Shown here piece by piece: positions 1-8,081 of a stretch of 55,968 nucleotides of DNA. Source of the DNA: Proteobacteria bacterium HN_bin10 (GTDB lineage: Bacteria; Pseudomonadota; Alphaproteobacteria; Caulobacterales; Aquidulcibacteraceae); contig LWDN01000012.1 in NCBI GenBank assembly GCA_002083515.1, positions 67,274-123,241 of the forward strand. The letters are read 5' to 3'. The position numbers were made by a program, and so were the translations under genes. The notes beneath the pieces are model-generated. The model did no database searches, was not told the origin of the DNA, and worked only from the letters and a program-made list of their open reading frames with translations. Position 1 is the first letter of the stretch. Each line of letters begins with the position of its first letter.

Positions 1-936
1 ATGCTGCTGACCGACCGCAATTTCGGCACTCAATTCTTCAACGCCGCCGGCGGCGGCGATCCCGTGATGTACCAGCATTTGTTCTGGTTTTTCGGTCACC
101 CCGAAGTTTACATTCTCATTCTGCCGGGCTTCGGCATGATCTCGCAGATCGTCTCGACCTTCTCGCGCAAGCCGGTGTTCGGCTATCTCGGCATGGCCTA
201 CGCCATGGTCGCGATCGGCGTCATCGGCTTCGTCGTCTGGGCGCACCACATGTACACGGTGGGCATGGGCCTCGATCTTGAAGCCTATTTCATCGCCGCG
301 ACGATGGTCATCGCGGTGCCGACCGGCATCAAGATCTTCAGCTGGATCGCCACCATGTGGGGCGGCTCGATCGAGTTCAAGGTGCCGATGCTGTGGGCGA
401 TCGGCTTCATCTTCCTGTTCACCGTCGGGGGCGTCACCGGCGTGGTGCTCGCGAACTCGGGCGTCGATACCGCGCTGCACGATACCTATTATGTCGTCGC
501 GCACTTCCACTACGTGCTGTCGCTCGGCGCGGTGTTCGCGATCTTCGCGGGCTTCTTCTACTGGATCCCGAAGATGAGCGGCTACCGCTACAACGGCTTC
601 CTGGCTGGCTTGCAGTTCTGGATCATGTTCGTCGGCGTCAATATCATCTTCTTCCCGCAGCACTTCCTCGGGTTGCAGGGGATGCCGCGCCGTTACATCG
701 ACTATCCCGAAGCGTTCACGTACTGGAACCAGATTTCCTCTTTGGGCTACGTCATCACCGGCGTGGGCGTCCTGGTGTTTTTGGTGGTGCTGGTCGAGAT
801 GTTCCTGGTCCGCCGCAAGGCCGGCGCCAATCCGTGGGGCGAGGGCGCGACCACGCTCGAATGGACGCTGTCGTCGCCGCCGCCCTTCCACCAATTCAAC
901 GAACTGCCGGTGATCAAGCCGGATACACATCACTGA
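1..936 (+). CDS. ctaD: Cytochrome c oxidase subunit I (aa3 type), C-terminal part
   Basis: The gene is cut by the left edge of the window, and the ATG at base 1 is an internal methionine. The visible 311 residues hold the catalytic core of a haem-copper oxidase. GHPEVY (about residues 32-37) carries a CuB histidine and the cross-linked tyrosine, the HH pair at 82-83 carries two more CuB ligands, and AHFH (167-170) carries the haem a3 and haem a ligands. Several hydrophobic helices alternate with these motifs. Subunit I reduces O2 to water and pumps protons in the inner membrane. It heads a run of oxidase assembly genes on the same strand, with ctaB starting 10 bases downstream. Family assignment is certain; only the N-terminal portion is unseen. 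Confidence 0.98.
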   Translation: MLLTDRNFGTQFFNAAGGGDPVMYQHLFWFFGHPEVYILILPGFGMISQIVSTFSRKPVFGYLGMAYAMVAIGVIGFVVWAHHMYTVGMGLDLEAYFIAATMVIAVPTGIKIFSWIATMWGGSIEFKVPMLWAIGFIFLFTVGGVTGVVLANSGVDTALHDTYYVVAHFHYVLSLGAVFAIFAGFFYWIPKMSGYRYNGFLAGLQFWIMFVGVNIIFFPQHFLGLQGMPRRYIDYPEAFTYWNQISSLGYVITGVGVLVFLVVLVEMFLVRRKAGANPWGEGATTLEWTLSSPPPFHQFNELPVIKPDTHH

Positions 937-945
937 GGCTCAGCG

Positions 946-1854
946 TTGGTTGATGTCACCGCCTCGGACGAACGGACCGCGAGCGCGAGCGACTACGTCG
1001 CGCTACTGAAGCCGCGTGTGATGAGCCTGGTGGTGTTCACTGGGCTCGTGGGCTATGTCGCCGCGCCCGGGGCGGGCGATGCCGTTCTCGGTTTCGCCGC
1101 GATCCTCTCAATTGCGGTGGCGGCCGGCGCCTCGGGCGCGCTCAATATGTGGTTCGACAGCGACATTGACGCGGTGATGAGCCGTACGCGCACGCGGCCC
1201 ATCCCCGCCGGACGTGTGCCGCGTGAAGAAGCCCTGATGCTGGGCCTCACGCTGTCGGCGCTTAGCGTCGTGACCATGCAACTTGCCGCGAACACGCTCG
1301 CGGCGGCGTTGTTGGCGTTCACCATTTTCTTCTATGCGGTCGTTTACACGATGTGGCTGAAGCGCTCGACGCCGCAGAACATCGTCATCGGCGGTCTCGC
1401 TGGCGCGCTGCCGCCGGCGATCGCCTGGGCCGCAAAAGCGGGTTCGCTTTCGCTCGATCCGCTCCTGCTGGTGGCAATCATCTTCTTCTGGACGCCACCG
1501 CACTTCTGGGCGCTCTCGCTTCTGCAGAAGAATGACTACGCCGCCGCGAAGGTGCCGATGCTGCCGGTGACGCATGGCGCGAAGGCGACGCGGATCCAGA
1601 TTTTCGCTTATTCGCTGCTGTTGGCGCCGCTTGGGCTTGCGCCGGTTCTCACCGGGTTGGGCGGCGCGGCCTATGGCGCGGTCGCCGCACTCGGCGGGGC
1701 CTTCTTTGTGGCGTTGGCGACGCGCGTGCTCCGCTCGCGCGCGGGCGAGGGTGAGCCTGCCGAAGACAAGCGTGCGCGCGATCTGTTCGGCTTCTCGATC
1801 CTTTATCTGTTCGCGCTGTTTGCGGCGCTCTTGGTTGAGCGGGTGCTGGCATGA
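946..1854 (+). CDS. ctaB: Protohaem IX farnesyltransferase (haem O synthase)
   Basis: This 302-residue UbiA-family membrane prenyltransferase adds a farnesyl group to haem B to give haem O, the precursor of haem A in the oxidase encoded just upstream. The first aspartate-rich motif, NMWFDSDIDAVMSRTRTRP, is at about residues 66-85, and DYAAAKVPMLP follows in the second conserved loop. Multiple transmembrane helices fill the rest. The reading frame opens with TTG at 946, ten bases after the ctaD stop, and no better upstream start fits. The gene ends in an ATGA overlap with the next small ORF, which suggests translational coupling inside the oxidase operon. Confidence 0.96.
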   Translation: MVDVTASDERTASASDYVALLKPRVMSLVVFTGLVGYVAAPGAGDAVLGFAAILSIAVAAGASGALNMWFDSDIDAVMSRTRTRPIPAGRVPREEALMLGLTLSALSVVTMQLAANTLAAALLAFTIFFYAVVYTMWLKRSTPQNIVIGGLAGALPPAIAWAAKAGSLSLDPLLLVAIIFFWTPPHFWALSLLQKNDYAAAKVPMLPVTHGAKATRIQIFAYSLLLAPLGLAPVLTGLGGAAYGAVAALGGAFFVALATRVLRSRAGEGEPAEDKRARDLFGFSILYLFALFAALLVERVLA

Positions 1855-1997
1855 GCGTGATTATGACGCCCGAAGAGCTGCAAGCGCGCAAGCGCCGCAA
1901 CATGTGGATCGCGCTTTCGATCGCAGCATTCATCGTGCTCGTGTTCCTGATCACCCTGACCAAGCTTCAGGCGGGCGTGCTGGAGCGGCCGCTATGA
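1851..1997 (+). CDS. Small single-helix membrane protein, CoxF-like
   Basis: This 48-residue ORF starts at the ATGA overlap with ctaB and ends in an ATGA overlap with ctaG, so it is translationally locked into the operon. The sequence begins MSVIMTPEELQARKRRN, a short charged cytoplasmic stretch. One hydrophobic helix follows (WIALSIAAFIVLVFLITLT, about residues 19-37), then a short tail ending LERPL. Alphaproteobacterial oxidase operons often carry a small membrane protein (CoxF) in this slot between ctaB and ctaG. Assignment rests on position, size and topology. Its exact function in oxidase biogenesis is not established from the sequence. Confidence 0.8.
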   Translation: MSVIMTPEELQARKRRNMWIALSIAAFIVLVFLITLTKLQAGVLERPL

Positions 1998-2569
1998 GCG
2001 AGCGGGCCAAGATGCGACGCACGGCGCTGATCGCTGGGGCGGTGGTCGCCGGGATGACCGGCTTGGCGTTCGCCGCCGTGCCGCTCTACGACGCGTTCTG
2101 CAAAATCACCGGCTATGGCGGCACGACGCAAGAGGCTGAGGCGGCTCCGGCGCAAATCCTCGATCGGCGGATCGAGGTTCGGTTCGACGCCAACCACGCG
2201 CCGGATCTGCCGGTCGAATTCACGCCCAAGCAGCGCGCGGAAACGCTGCGCATCGGCGAAACCGGTCTCGCCTTCTACCGCGTCCGAAATACGTCGAACG
2301 AACCAGTGGTGGCGCGGGCGACCTACAATGTGACGCCACATGTAGCGGGGCAGTACTTCGCGAAACTCGAATGCTTCTGTTTCACCGACCGCGTGATCGC
2401 GCCGGGTGCGGAGGTCGATCTGCCGGTGGTTTATTTCGTCGATCCGGAAATCGTGTCGGATCCGGACACCGCCGGCATCGGCACGCTTACCCTGTCCTAC
2501 ACTTTCTTCCGTTCCACCTCGCCTGAAGCGCAGGCTTTGCTCGAAGCGGCGGCGGGACAAACGAGCTGA
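1994..2569 (+). CDS. ctaG: Cytochrome c oxidase assembly protein CtaG/Cox11 (CuB chaperone)
   Basis: The 191-residue protein matches the Cox11/CtaG family, which delivers copper to the CuB centre of subunit I. It has an N-terminal membrane anchor (about residues 10-30) followed by the signature PLYDAFCKITGYGGTTQ. A periplasmic immunoglobulin-like domain carries the copper-binding LECFCF motif (about residues 121-126), and the conserved P-V-x-F/Y-F-V-D-P segment is present (PVVYFVDPEI). The start at 1994 is chosen because it overlaps the stop of the preceding small ORF and gives a normal family length. An open frame extends upstream to 1574 but lies antiparallel in sense to ctaB codon structure. 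Confidence 0.96.
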   Translation: MSERAKMRRTALIAGAVVAGMTGLAFAAVPLYDAFCKITGYGGTTQEAEAAPAQILDRRIEVRFDANHAPDLPVEFTPKQRAETLRIGETGLAFYRVRNTSNEPVVARATYNVTPHVAGQYFAKLECFCFTDRVIAPGAEVDLPVVYFVDPEIVSDPDTAGIGTLTLSYTFFRSTSPEAQALLEAAAGQTS

Positions 2570-2586
2570 ACCTGAGGGAATCGAAA

Positions 2587-3483
2587 ATGGCGCACGGCGA
2601 CGTCAAACACGACTATCACTTGGTCAATCCGAGCCCTTGGCCGTTCGTCGGCTCGGTGGGCGCGCTGTTGGCCGCCATCGGCGGCGTGGTGCTGATGAAG
2701 GGCTTGGCCGCCGAGGGTTTGCTCGCCCAGGGCCAATGGTACCTCTTCGCCCTTGGCATGATCGTGCTGGTCTTCACCTGCATTGGCTGGTGGGGCGACG
2801 TGATCAAGGAGAGCCGAGCGGGGGATCATACGCCGGTCGTCGATATCGGCCTGCGCTACGGCATGATCCTGTTCATCGCGTCGGAAGTGATGTTCTTCGT
2901 CGCCTGGTTCTGGATATTCTTCGAACTGGCGATCGATCACGGCCTCCGCGCCGAGTGGATCGTTCCGACTTGGGATGAAGCCACCGCCCAGGCCTGGGCG
3001 AACTGGCCGCCGCCTCACGTCGAGACGTTCGATCCCTTCCATCTGCCGCTGATGAACACGCTCATTCTGCTGCTCTCGGGCACGACGGTGACCTGGGCGC
3101 ACCACGCACTGCAACAAGGCGATCGCGCGGCCGCGCGCAACGGGCTCGTCCTGACCGTGCTGCTCGGGTGCGTGTTCACTTACATCCAGTTTGGCGTGGA
3201 ATACCCGTTGGCGGGCTTCGCGTTCGGCAATCAAGGCGAGGTTACAACTGCCAATGTCTATGGCTCGTCCTTCTTCATGGCGACCGGCTTCCACGGCTTC
3301 CACGTCATCATCGGCACCATCTTTTTGGCGGTGTGCTTGCTGCGTCTGATGGCGGGACAATTCACGCCGCAGAAGCATTTCGGGCTCGAAGCGGCGGCCT
3401 GGTACTGGCACTTCGTCGACGTGGTGTGGCTGTTCCTGTTCACATTCGTCTACGTGATGCCGTATCTGACGATGCAGAATTGA
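2587..3483 (+). CDS. ctaE: Cytochrome c oxidase subunit III
   Basis: This is a 298-residue seven-helix membrane protein of the COX3 family. The N-terminus, HDYHLVNPSPWPFVGSVGAL, is typical. Conserved segments include SEVMFFVAWFWIFFE (about residues 98-112), NTLILLLSGTTVTWAHHAL and ATGFHGFHVIIGTIFL, and the protein ends WYWHFVDVVWLFLFTFVY. Subunit III stabilises proton uptake and the catalytic lifetime of the oxidase. A good ribosome site (GAGGGA, about 7 bases before the ATG) precedes it, 17 bases after ctaG. The next gene overlaps its last base. Confidence 0.98.
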   Translation: MAHGDVKHDYHLVNPSPWPFVGSVGALLAAIGGVVLMKGLAAEGLLAQGQWYLFALGMIVLVFTCIGWWGDVIKESRAGDHTPVVDIGLRYGMILFIASEVMFFVAWFWIFFELAIDHGLRAEWIVPTWDEATAQAWANWPPPHVETFDPFHLPLMNTLILLLSGTTVTWAHHALQQGDRAAARNGLVLTVLLGCVFTYIQFGVEYPLAGFAFGNQGEVTTANVYGSSFFMATGFHGFHVIIGTIFLAVCLLRLMAGQFTPQKHFGLEAAAWYWHFVDVVWLFLFTFVYVMPYLTMQN

Positions 3484-3851
3484 GCGACTCGCGGCCCTCG
3501 CCATGGGCCGCTGGGCTCATGTTGCGGTGCCCGGAGTGCGGAAAGGGCGCCGTGTTCGCAGCCTACCTGCGTTTTCGCGACGCGTGCGCCGTGTGTAACG
3601 CCGACTTCAAGTCGGCCGATGCAGGCGATGGTCCGGCTGTGTTCGTGATCTTGATCGTCGGCGCGATCGTTGCGCCGCTGCTGATTTTTCTGCAGGTGGG
3701 TCTCGATTTGCCGGACACGCTGGCGCTGGCGATCACGATCGCGGCCGCGGTTGCGCTTTGTCTCGCGTTCTTGCCGCCGTTCAAAGCGACTCTATTCGCC
3801 CTGCAATGGAAGCACAAGGCGCGCGAAGCGACGCACGAGGATGTCGAATGA
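3480..3851 (+). CDS. DUF983 family protein with zinc-ribbon-like N-terminus
   Basis: This 123-residue protein has the DUF983 layout. Two CxxC pairs lie near the N-terminus (RCPECGKG and ACAVCNADF), then the hallmark ADAGDGPAVFVILIVG, then two membrane helices (about residues 55-72 and 80-98) and an ALQWKHKA tail. Members are often encoded with aa3 oxidase genes, and their function is not well defined. I place the start at TTG 3480, which overlaps the ctaE stop as TTGA and gives the usual N-terminal SDSRPSPWAAGL. An ATG at 3519 (MLRCPECG) is the alternative. The gene ends in an ATGA overlap with the SURF1 gene. Confidence 0.85.
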   Translation: MSDSRPSPWAAGLMLRCPECGKGAVFAAYLRFRDACAVCNADFKSADAGDGPAVFVILIVGAIVAPLLIFLQVGLDLPDTLALAITIAAAVALCLAFLPPFKATLFALQWKHKAREATHEDVE

Positions 3852-4540
3852 TCCGCTTCAGGCCGCTGCCGCTGATGACGGTGTTCGCCATTCTTGGCTT
3901 TGCGCTGCTGCTGGTGGCGGGCCGCTGGCAATGGGAACGCTATGAGCAGAAGGCGGCGGCGGCGCTCGAACCGGTCGCCGAGATGACCATCGCCAGCTAT
4001 CAGCCGATCGAGAGCGGCATCCAGTTCGTTCATGGCGTCCGCTCCGACACGCGCGAGCAGGGCTGGCGGGTGTTCGCGCCCGTGCAGGAAGGCGAGACCG
4101 TAGTGTTCGTCGATACCGATTTCATCCCGAGCATCGAGCCGCCTGATCCCGACGAGGTACGCTTTCCGGCTTCACTCCGTCTAGGCGCGCCAGTCACCGG
4201 CGCTTCGATCGCGCCGTCGCCGCCGGCGCCGCTGACGCTGCCGCCGCGGCCGCTGCAGCGATTATGGTTCGCCGTCGATCTGCCGGCGATGGGACGCAAT
4301 GCCGGGTTGGAGAACGTGGCGGGTTACTACATCGCCGCGGCTTATGTGGGCGAGGACGGCCGCGCCATCGCCAACCCGTTTGCGTTGGCGCCCGGCGCCG
4401 ATGCGCTGCCGCCGGCGCGCCATCTGGGGTACGCGCTGACCTGGTACGGATTGGCGCTGGTGCTGCTCGTCATCTATTTCGCCTACCACGCCAGCGTCGG
4501 CCGACTCGCGTTTCAGCGGCCGCGCCCGCGCACGGATTGA
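3848..4540 (+). CDS. SURF1-family cytochrome oxidase assembly protein
   Basis: This 230-residue protein has the two-helix SURF1 topology. The N-terminal helix (about residues 8-25) is followed by the conserved AGRWQWERYEQK. A periplasmic domain of about 170 residues comes next, then a C-terminal helix (LGYALTWYGLALVLLVIYFAY) with the conserved HLGYALTWYG/A pattern. SURF1 proteins assist haem a insertion into subunit I. The start at 3848 forms an ATGA overlap with the DUF983 gene and puts the anchor at the right distance. It is the last recognisable oxidase gene. An 88-base gap before thrC may contain a separate promoter. Confidence 0.92.
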   Translation: MIRFRPLPLMTVFAILGFALLLVAGRWQWERYEQKAAAALEPVAEMTIASYQPIESGIQFVHGVRSDTREQGWRVFAPVQEGETVVFVDTDFIPSIEPPDPDEVRFPASLRLGAPVTGASIAPSPPAPLTLPPRPLQRLWFAVDLPAMGRNAGLENVAGYYIAAAYVGEDGRAIANPFALAPGADALPPARHLGYALTWYGLALVLLVIYFAYHASVGRLAFQRPRPRTD

Positions 4541-4628
4541 TCCTGGATCGCCGGCGTCCCGCCGGCATGTCTTCATTTGATAATGCGCGGTTGCCCGCCA
4601 GGGTCTCTACAGTTCATAGCTGAGGCGG

Positions 4629-6044
4629 ATGCGTTACATTTCCACCCGAGGCCAAGCGCCGCCGGTTTCGTTCCTGGACGCGGTGCTGAACGGCATGGCG
4701 CCGGACGGCGGACTTTATGTGCCGGAAAGCTGGCCGGTGCTGGACGCGAACGGCGAGTACTTTACGCGCCACTTTAGCGCTGTAGCCGGACCCGTCCTCG
4801 CCGCGTTCTCATCGCCGGATTTGTTGGAGAAAGACGCTTTCGGCGAAAGCCCAGTTCGCACGCTTTCCGACAACGCCTACGGGTTTGTCACGGGTTCTCG
4901 CTGGCACGGCGCTGTTGCGCCGCTCGTGCAGTACATGGATCGCGCCTGGATACTCGAACTTTTTCATGGGCCGTCGCTGTCCTTCAAAGACATTGCGATG
5001 CAGCTCATCGGGCCGCTCTATGAGCGCATTCTGAAGCAACGTGACGAGCGCATCACGATCCTCTGTGCCACCAGCGGCGACACGGGAGGCGCGGCCGTCG
5101 AGGCGCTGAAGCAACGCGAACGCATCGATCTCTTCGTGCTGACGCCGAACGGCCGAGTGTCTGAGGTCCAGCGCCGATTCATGACAACCTCCGGCGCCGC
5201 AAACGTAAATGTTGTCGAAGTCGATGGCGATTTTGATGCCTGCCAAGGCCTTGTCAAGGCGATCTTCGCTGACCCGGAATTTGTCCGCCGCGCGCGCATC
5301 TCCGCCGTCAACTCGATCAACTGGGTGCGCATCGTTGCTCAATCCATCTACTATCTGACGACGTCGAATACGCTTGCCGGCGGTCCCGTGCATTTCGTCG
5401 TCCCGACCGGCAATTTCGGCGATGCGTATTCAGGTTGGGTGGCGAAGATGCTCGGCGCGCCGGTAGATCGAATTGTGTTGGCGACCAACAGTAACGATAT
5501 CCTGGCGCGCGCGCTCATGACCGGCCGCTATCAACGGGGCGCCTCCAAGCACACACTGTCGCCCGCGATGGACATTCAGGTGGCGTCCAACTTCGAGCGG
5601 ATACTCTTTGAGGCCGTTGGCCGCGACAGTGAGACGATATGCGCGCTCTACGATGAATTGGCACGAACGGGTGGTTTTGACATTCCAGAGGCCGCGCTGA
5701 CACGCCTTCGCGCCGACTTTGATGCTGCAGATATTGATGACGCCGAGACCATCGAGGCGATGCGCAGAGCGTGGTCATCAGGAAGTGGTCTGCTTGTGTG
5801 CCCGCACACCGCCGTGGGACTTGCGGCGAAGCTACGTGCGCGCCTGCACGGTCCTGTGGTGACCCTCGCCACCGCCCATCCCGCCAAATTCCCCGACACC
5901 GTGGAGCGCGCGACCGGCGTCCGTCCGCAGCTGCCGGCGAAGTGCGCCGATCTGTTCGAGCGGGAGGAGAAATTCGACTCGCTCCCGGCCGATGTTGAAG
6001 CGGTGAAGCAGTACATTCGCGAACGGAGCCGGGCGTGGAGATAG
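4629..6044 (+). CDS. thrC: Threonine synthase
   Basis: This 471-residue PLP enzyme converts O-phosphohomoserine to threonine. The start RYISTRGQAPPVSFLDAVLNG is characteristic. The PLP lysine lies in GPSLSFKD (K120), the phosphate-binding loop in TSGDTGGAA, and FVVPTGNFGDA and HTAVG follow. Length is normal for the longer, fungal-like subfamily common in Proteobacteria. A GAGGCGG ribosome site sits just before the ATG. Base composition appears less GC-rich than in the flanking genes, with more TTT, GAT and ATT codons. This may be relaxed selection or older transfer. Confidence 0.97.
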   Translation: MRYISTRGQAPPVSFLDAVLNGMAPDGGLYVPESWPVLDANGEYFTRHFSAVAGPVLAAFSSPDLLEKDAFGESPVRTLSDNAYGFVTGSRWHGAVAPLVQYMDRAWILELFHGPSLSFKDIAMQLIGPLYERILKQRDERITILCATSGDTGGAAVEALKQRERIDLFVLTPNGRVSEVQRRFMTTSGAANVNVVEVDGDFDACQGLVKAIFADPEFVRRARISAVNSINWVRIVAQSIYYLTTSNTLAGGPVHFVVPTGNFGDAYSGWVAKMLGAPVDRIVLATNSNDILARALMTGRYQRGASKHTLSPAMDIQVASNFERILFEAVGRDSETICALYDELARTGGFDIPEAALTRLRADFDAADIDDAETIEAMRRAWSSGSGLLVCPHTAVGLAAKLRARLHGPVVTLATAHPAKFPDTVERATGVRPQLPAKCADLFEREEKFDSLPADVEAVKQYIRERSRAWR

Positions 6045-6049
6045 ATAAA

Positions 6050-6175
6050 ATTCTTCCTCCCCCGTTCAAGGGGGAGGTGTCAGCGAGCGCGAGCGAGGTG
6101 ACGGTGGGGGCGACGCGTGATTCCCCCTCCGATCGCTGCGCGATCACCTCCCCCGTAAACGGGGAGGAAGGGGTG
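6050..6175. repeat. Palindromic intergenic repeat, type A (MITE/REP-like)
   Basis: The gap between thrC and the M16 gene is filled by two G/C-rich hairpins facing each other. The left arm, TTCCTCCCCCGTT, folds onto GGGGGAGG. The right unit, CACCTCCCCCG...CGGGGAGGAA, is its inverted copy, so the whole block is a large imperfect palindrome about 125 bases long. The spacer holds a further GATCGCTGCGCGATC hairpin. No target duplication is clear. The right end (GGAGGAAGGGG) may also serve as a distant ribosome-binding region for the gene at 6186. Confidence 0.75.
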
Positions 6176-6185
6176 CAAGCGGCGC

Positions 6186-7442
6186 ATGACTGAAACTGAA
6201 CTGATCCGCCTGCCGAACGGCGTGCGCATCGCACTGGAACAAATGCCGGGGCTCAGCACCGCGGCGTTTGGCGTCTGGCAGCGCGTCGGCGCGCGCTGGG
6301 AGCCGAAGCACTTGAACGGCATCGCCCATCTGTTCGAGCACATGGCGTTCAAGGGCGCCGGCGCGCGCGACGCGCGCCAGTTTTCGGAGGCTATCGAGGC
6401 GGTCGGCGGTTCGCTCAATGCCGCGACCGGCTATGAGCGCACCGCCTATTATGCGCGCACGCTGGCCGAGCACGCGCCGTTCGCGCTCGACTTGATCGCC
6501 GACATTCTGTTCGAGCCGCATTGGAAGGCGGACGATCTGGAAAAGGAGAAGGGCGTCGTCGCCCAGGAACGCGGCGATGCCTTCGATGCGCCAGGCGATC
6601 GGGTGTTCGAACTGCACCAGGCCGCGCTCTATCCGGACCAGCCGCTCGGCCGCCCGATCCTCGGCGAAGAGGCGACCCTGGCGAATGTGAGTGTCGAGAC
6701 GCTGCACGCCTTTCACGCCGCTCACATGTCGCCCGAGCGCGTGATCATCTCGATCGCCGGCGCCTTCGATCGCAATGCGTTCGTTGAGGCGGCCGAGCAG
6801 CGCTTCGGTGGTTTGAAATCCAAGCCTGCCGACGAACCGGAAGCAGCGCGGGCGACGCCCGGCAATGTGCGCGAGGCGCGCCGCATCGAGCAGACGCACC
6901 TGGCGCTGTCGTGGAAAGGCGCGAAGGCTGGCGTCCATGAAGTATTCGCGCTGCGCTTCCTGGCCGACGTGCTCGGCGGCGGCGCCTCCTCGCGTCTCTT
7001 CCAGGAAGTGCGGGAGGAACGCGGGCTGGTTTACACCATCGACGCCGCGCATGAGTCATTGGAGGATGATGGGCGCCTCAGCGTCTATGCCAGCTGTTCG
7101 GCCAAGAACGCCGGCGAAGTGGTGAAGATCGTGCAGGGCGAACTGGAAGCACTGGCCGCGCATGGGCCCACGCAGGAGGAGCTGGTGCGGGTGCGCACCA
7201 TGGCGCTGGCCAGCATGCTGATGGCGCTGGAAGCGCCCTCGACCCGCGCCGACGTGCGCATGCGCCAGGTCATGCTGCGCGACGAACTTCTCCCGTACGA
7301 AACGATCCGCCAGCGTTACGAAGAAACCACGGCCGAGGAAGTCCGCGCCGCGGCGCAATTGGCGCTGGAGGGCCCGAAGGTGGCGGCGCTTGTGGGTCCG
7401 AAGGCAGGCCATGGCGCGCTGGCCGGATTTGAGGCACACTAG
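6186..7442 (+). CDS. M16 family zinc metallopeptidase (processing-peptidase-like)
   Basis: This 418-residue M16B peptidase has the inverted zinc motif HLFEH (H48, E51, H52). The downstream third ligand region EKGVVAQE follows, and the C-terminal half carries SSRLFQEVREERGLVYTI, with the R/Y pair that binds substrate. No signal peptide is visible, so it should act in the cytoplasm. Both the catalytic and R/Y halves are present, so it could work as a homodimer. An M16 gene directly after thrC is a recurring arrangement in alphaproteobacteria. The physiological substrate is unknown. Confidence 0.93.
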   Translation: MTETELIRLPNGVRIALEQMPGLSTAAFGVWQRVGARWEPKHLNGIAHLFEHMAFKGAGARDARQFSEAIEAVGGSLNAATGYERTAYYARTLAEHAPFALDLIADILFEPHWKADDLEKEKGVVAQERGDAFDAPGDRVFELHQAALYPDQPLGRPILGEEATLANVSVETLHAFHAAHMSPERVIISIAGAFDRNAFVEAAEQRFGGLKSKPADEPEAARATPGNVREARRIEQTHLALSWKGAKAGVHEVFALRFLADVLGGGASSRLFQEVREERGLVYTIDAAHESLEDDGRLSVYASCSAKNAGEVVKIVQGELEALAAHGPTQEELVRVRTMALASMLMALEAPSTRADVRMRQVMLRDELLPYETIRQRYEETTAEEVRAAAQLALEGPKVAALVGPKAGHGALAGFEAH

Positions 7443-7450
7443 CGCAAGCC

Positions 7451-8023
7451 ATGGCACTGATGCGCAAAGACAATGACGGGCTACGCCGGATCGACGGAGA
7501 AGGCGTCTATCTGCGCGCGCCGGAGCTGCGCGACTATCAGGAATGGGCGGATGTGCGCGAGGCTAGCCGCAATTTCCTGACGCCATGGGAGCCGACCTGG
7601 GCGCAGGACGAAACCTCGCGCGGCTCCTATCGCTACAAATTGCGCCGCTACACCGAGGACGCGCGCGACGACAAGGCTCACGCGCTGTTCGTGTTTCGCG
7701 AGGAGGACGATGCGCTGGTGGGCGGCGTCACGCTCTCCAACATTCGCCGCGGCGTGGCGCAGACCGGTTCGCTCGGCTATTGGGCCGGCCAGATGCATGC
7801 CGGCAAAGGCTACATCACAGCGGCCGTGCGCTCAGCCGTGCGCTATGCGTTCGAAGACTTGGACCTTCATCGCGTCGAAGCCGCCTGTCAGCCCGACAAC
7901 ATCGCCTCGCGCCGCGTGCTGGAGAAATGCGGATTCACTCAGGAAGGCATCGCGCGCGCGTATCTCAAGATCAACGGCGCCTGGCGGGATCATTTGCTGT
8001 TTGGGATGGTGAATGGAGAGTAG
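7451..8023 (+). CDS. GNAT N-acetyltransferase (RimJ/RimL type)
   Basis: This 190-residue single-domain GNAT protein shows the usual order: an N-terminal substrate-side segment (VYLRAPELRDYQEWADVREASRNFL), the beta4 strand SLGYWAGQMHAGKGYITAAVRSAVRYAF containing the acetyl-CoA loop, then LHRVEAACQPDNIASRRVLEKCGFTQEGIARAYL. This is the RimJ subgroup, which acetylates N-terminal amines of ribosomal proteins or other targets. The target here cannot be read from sequence. It starts 8 bases after the M16 gene, probably in the same transcript. Its TAG stop codon is the first unit of the palindromic repeat that follows. Confidence 0.92.
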   Translation: MALMRKDNDGLRRIDGEGVYLRAPELRDYQEWADVREASRNFLTPWEPTWAQDETSRGSYRYKLRRYTEDARDDKAHALFVFREEDDALVGGVTLSNIRRGVAQTGSLGYWAGQMHAGKGYITAAVRSAVRYAFEDLDLHRVEAACQPDNIASRRVLEKCGFTQEGIARAYLKINGAWRDHLLFGMVNGE

Positions 8024-8081
8024 GTGCTAGGTTCTAGGTTGTAGGTGCGCCTAACACCCAGAACCTAACACCTACCACCTA
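8021..8081. repeat. Heptamer-based palindrome between convergent genes; likely bidirectional terminator
   Basis: Four near-identical heptamers of the form TAGGTNN run rightward (TAGGTGC, TAGGTTC, TAGGTTG, TAGGTGC). They are followed by inverted copies (CCTAAC, ACCCAGA, ACCTAAC, ACCTACC, ACCTA), giving a 61-base hairpin. The first TAG is the stop codon of the GNAT gene, and the last CTA is the stop codon of nadC on the other strand. No long T-run follows, so terminator function is inferred from position and stem strength. Confidence 0.7.

Noticed and set aside
1574..1993. Upstream extension of ctaG into ctaB
   Set aside because: The extension is arginine-rich frame-shadow of ctaB. The start at 1994 gives normal length and an ATGA overlap.
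8021..8081. CRISPR or telomere-like array
   Set aside because: The units are 7 bases without unique spacers and form one inverted pair, so a terminator-type palindrome fits better.
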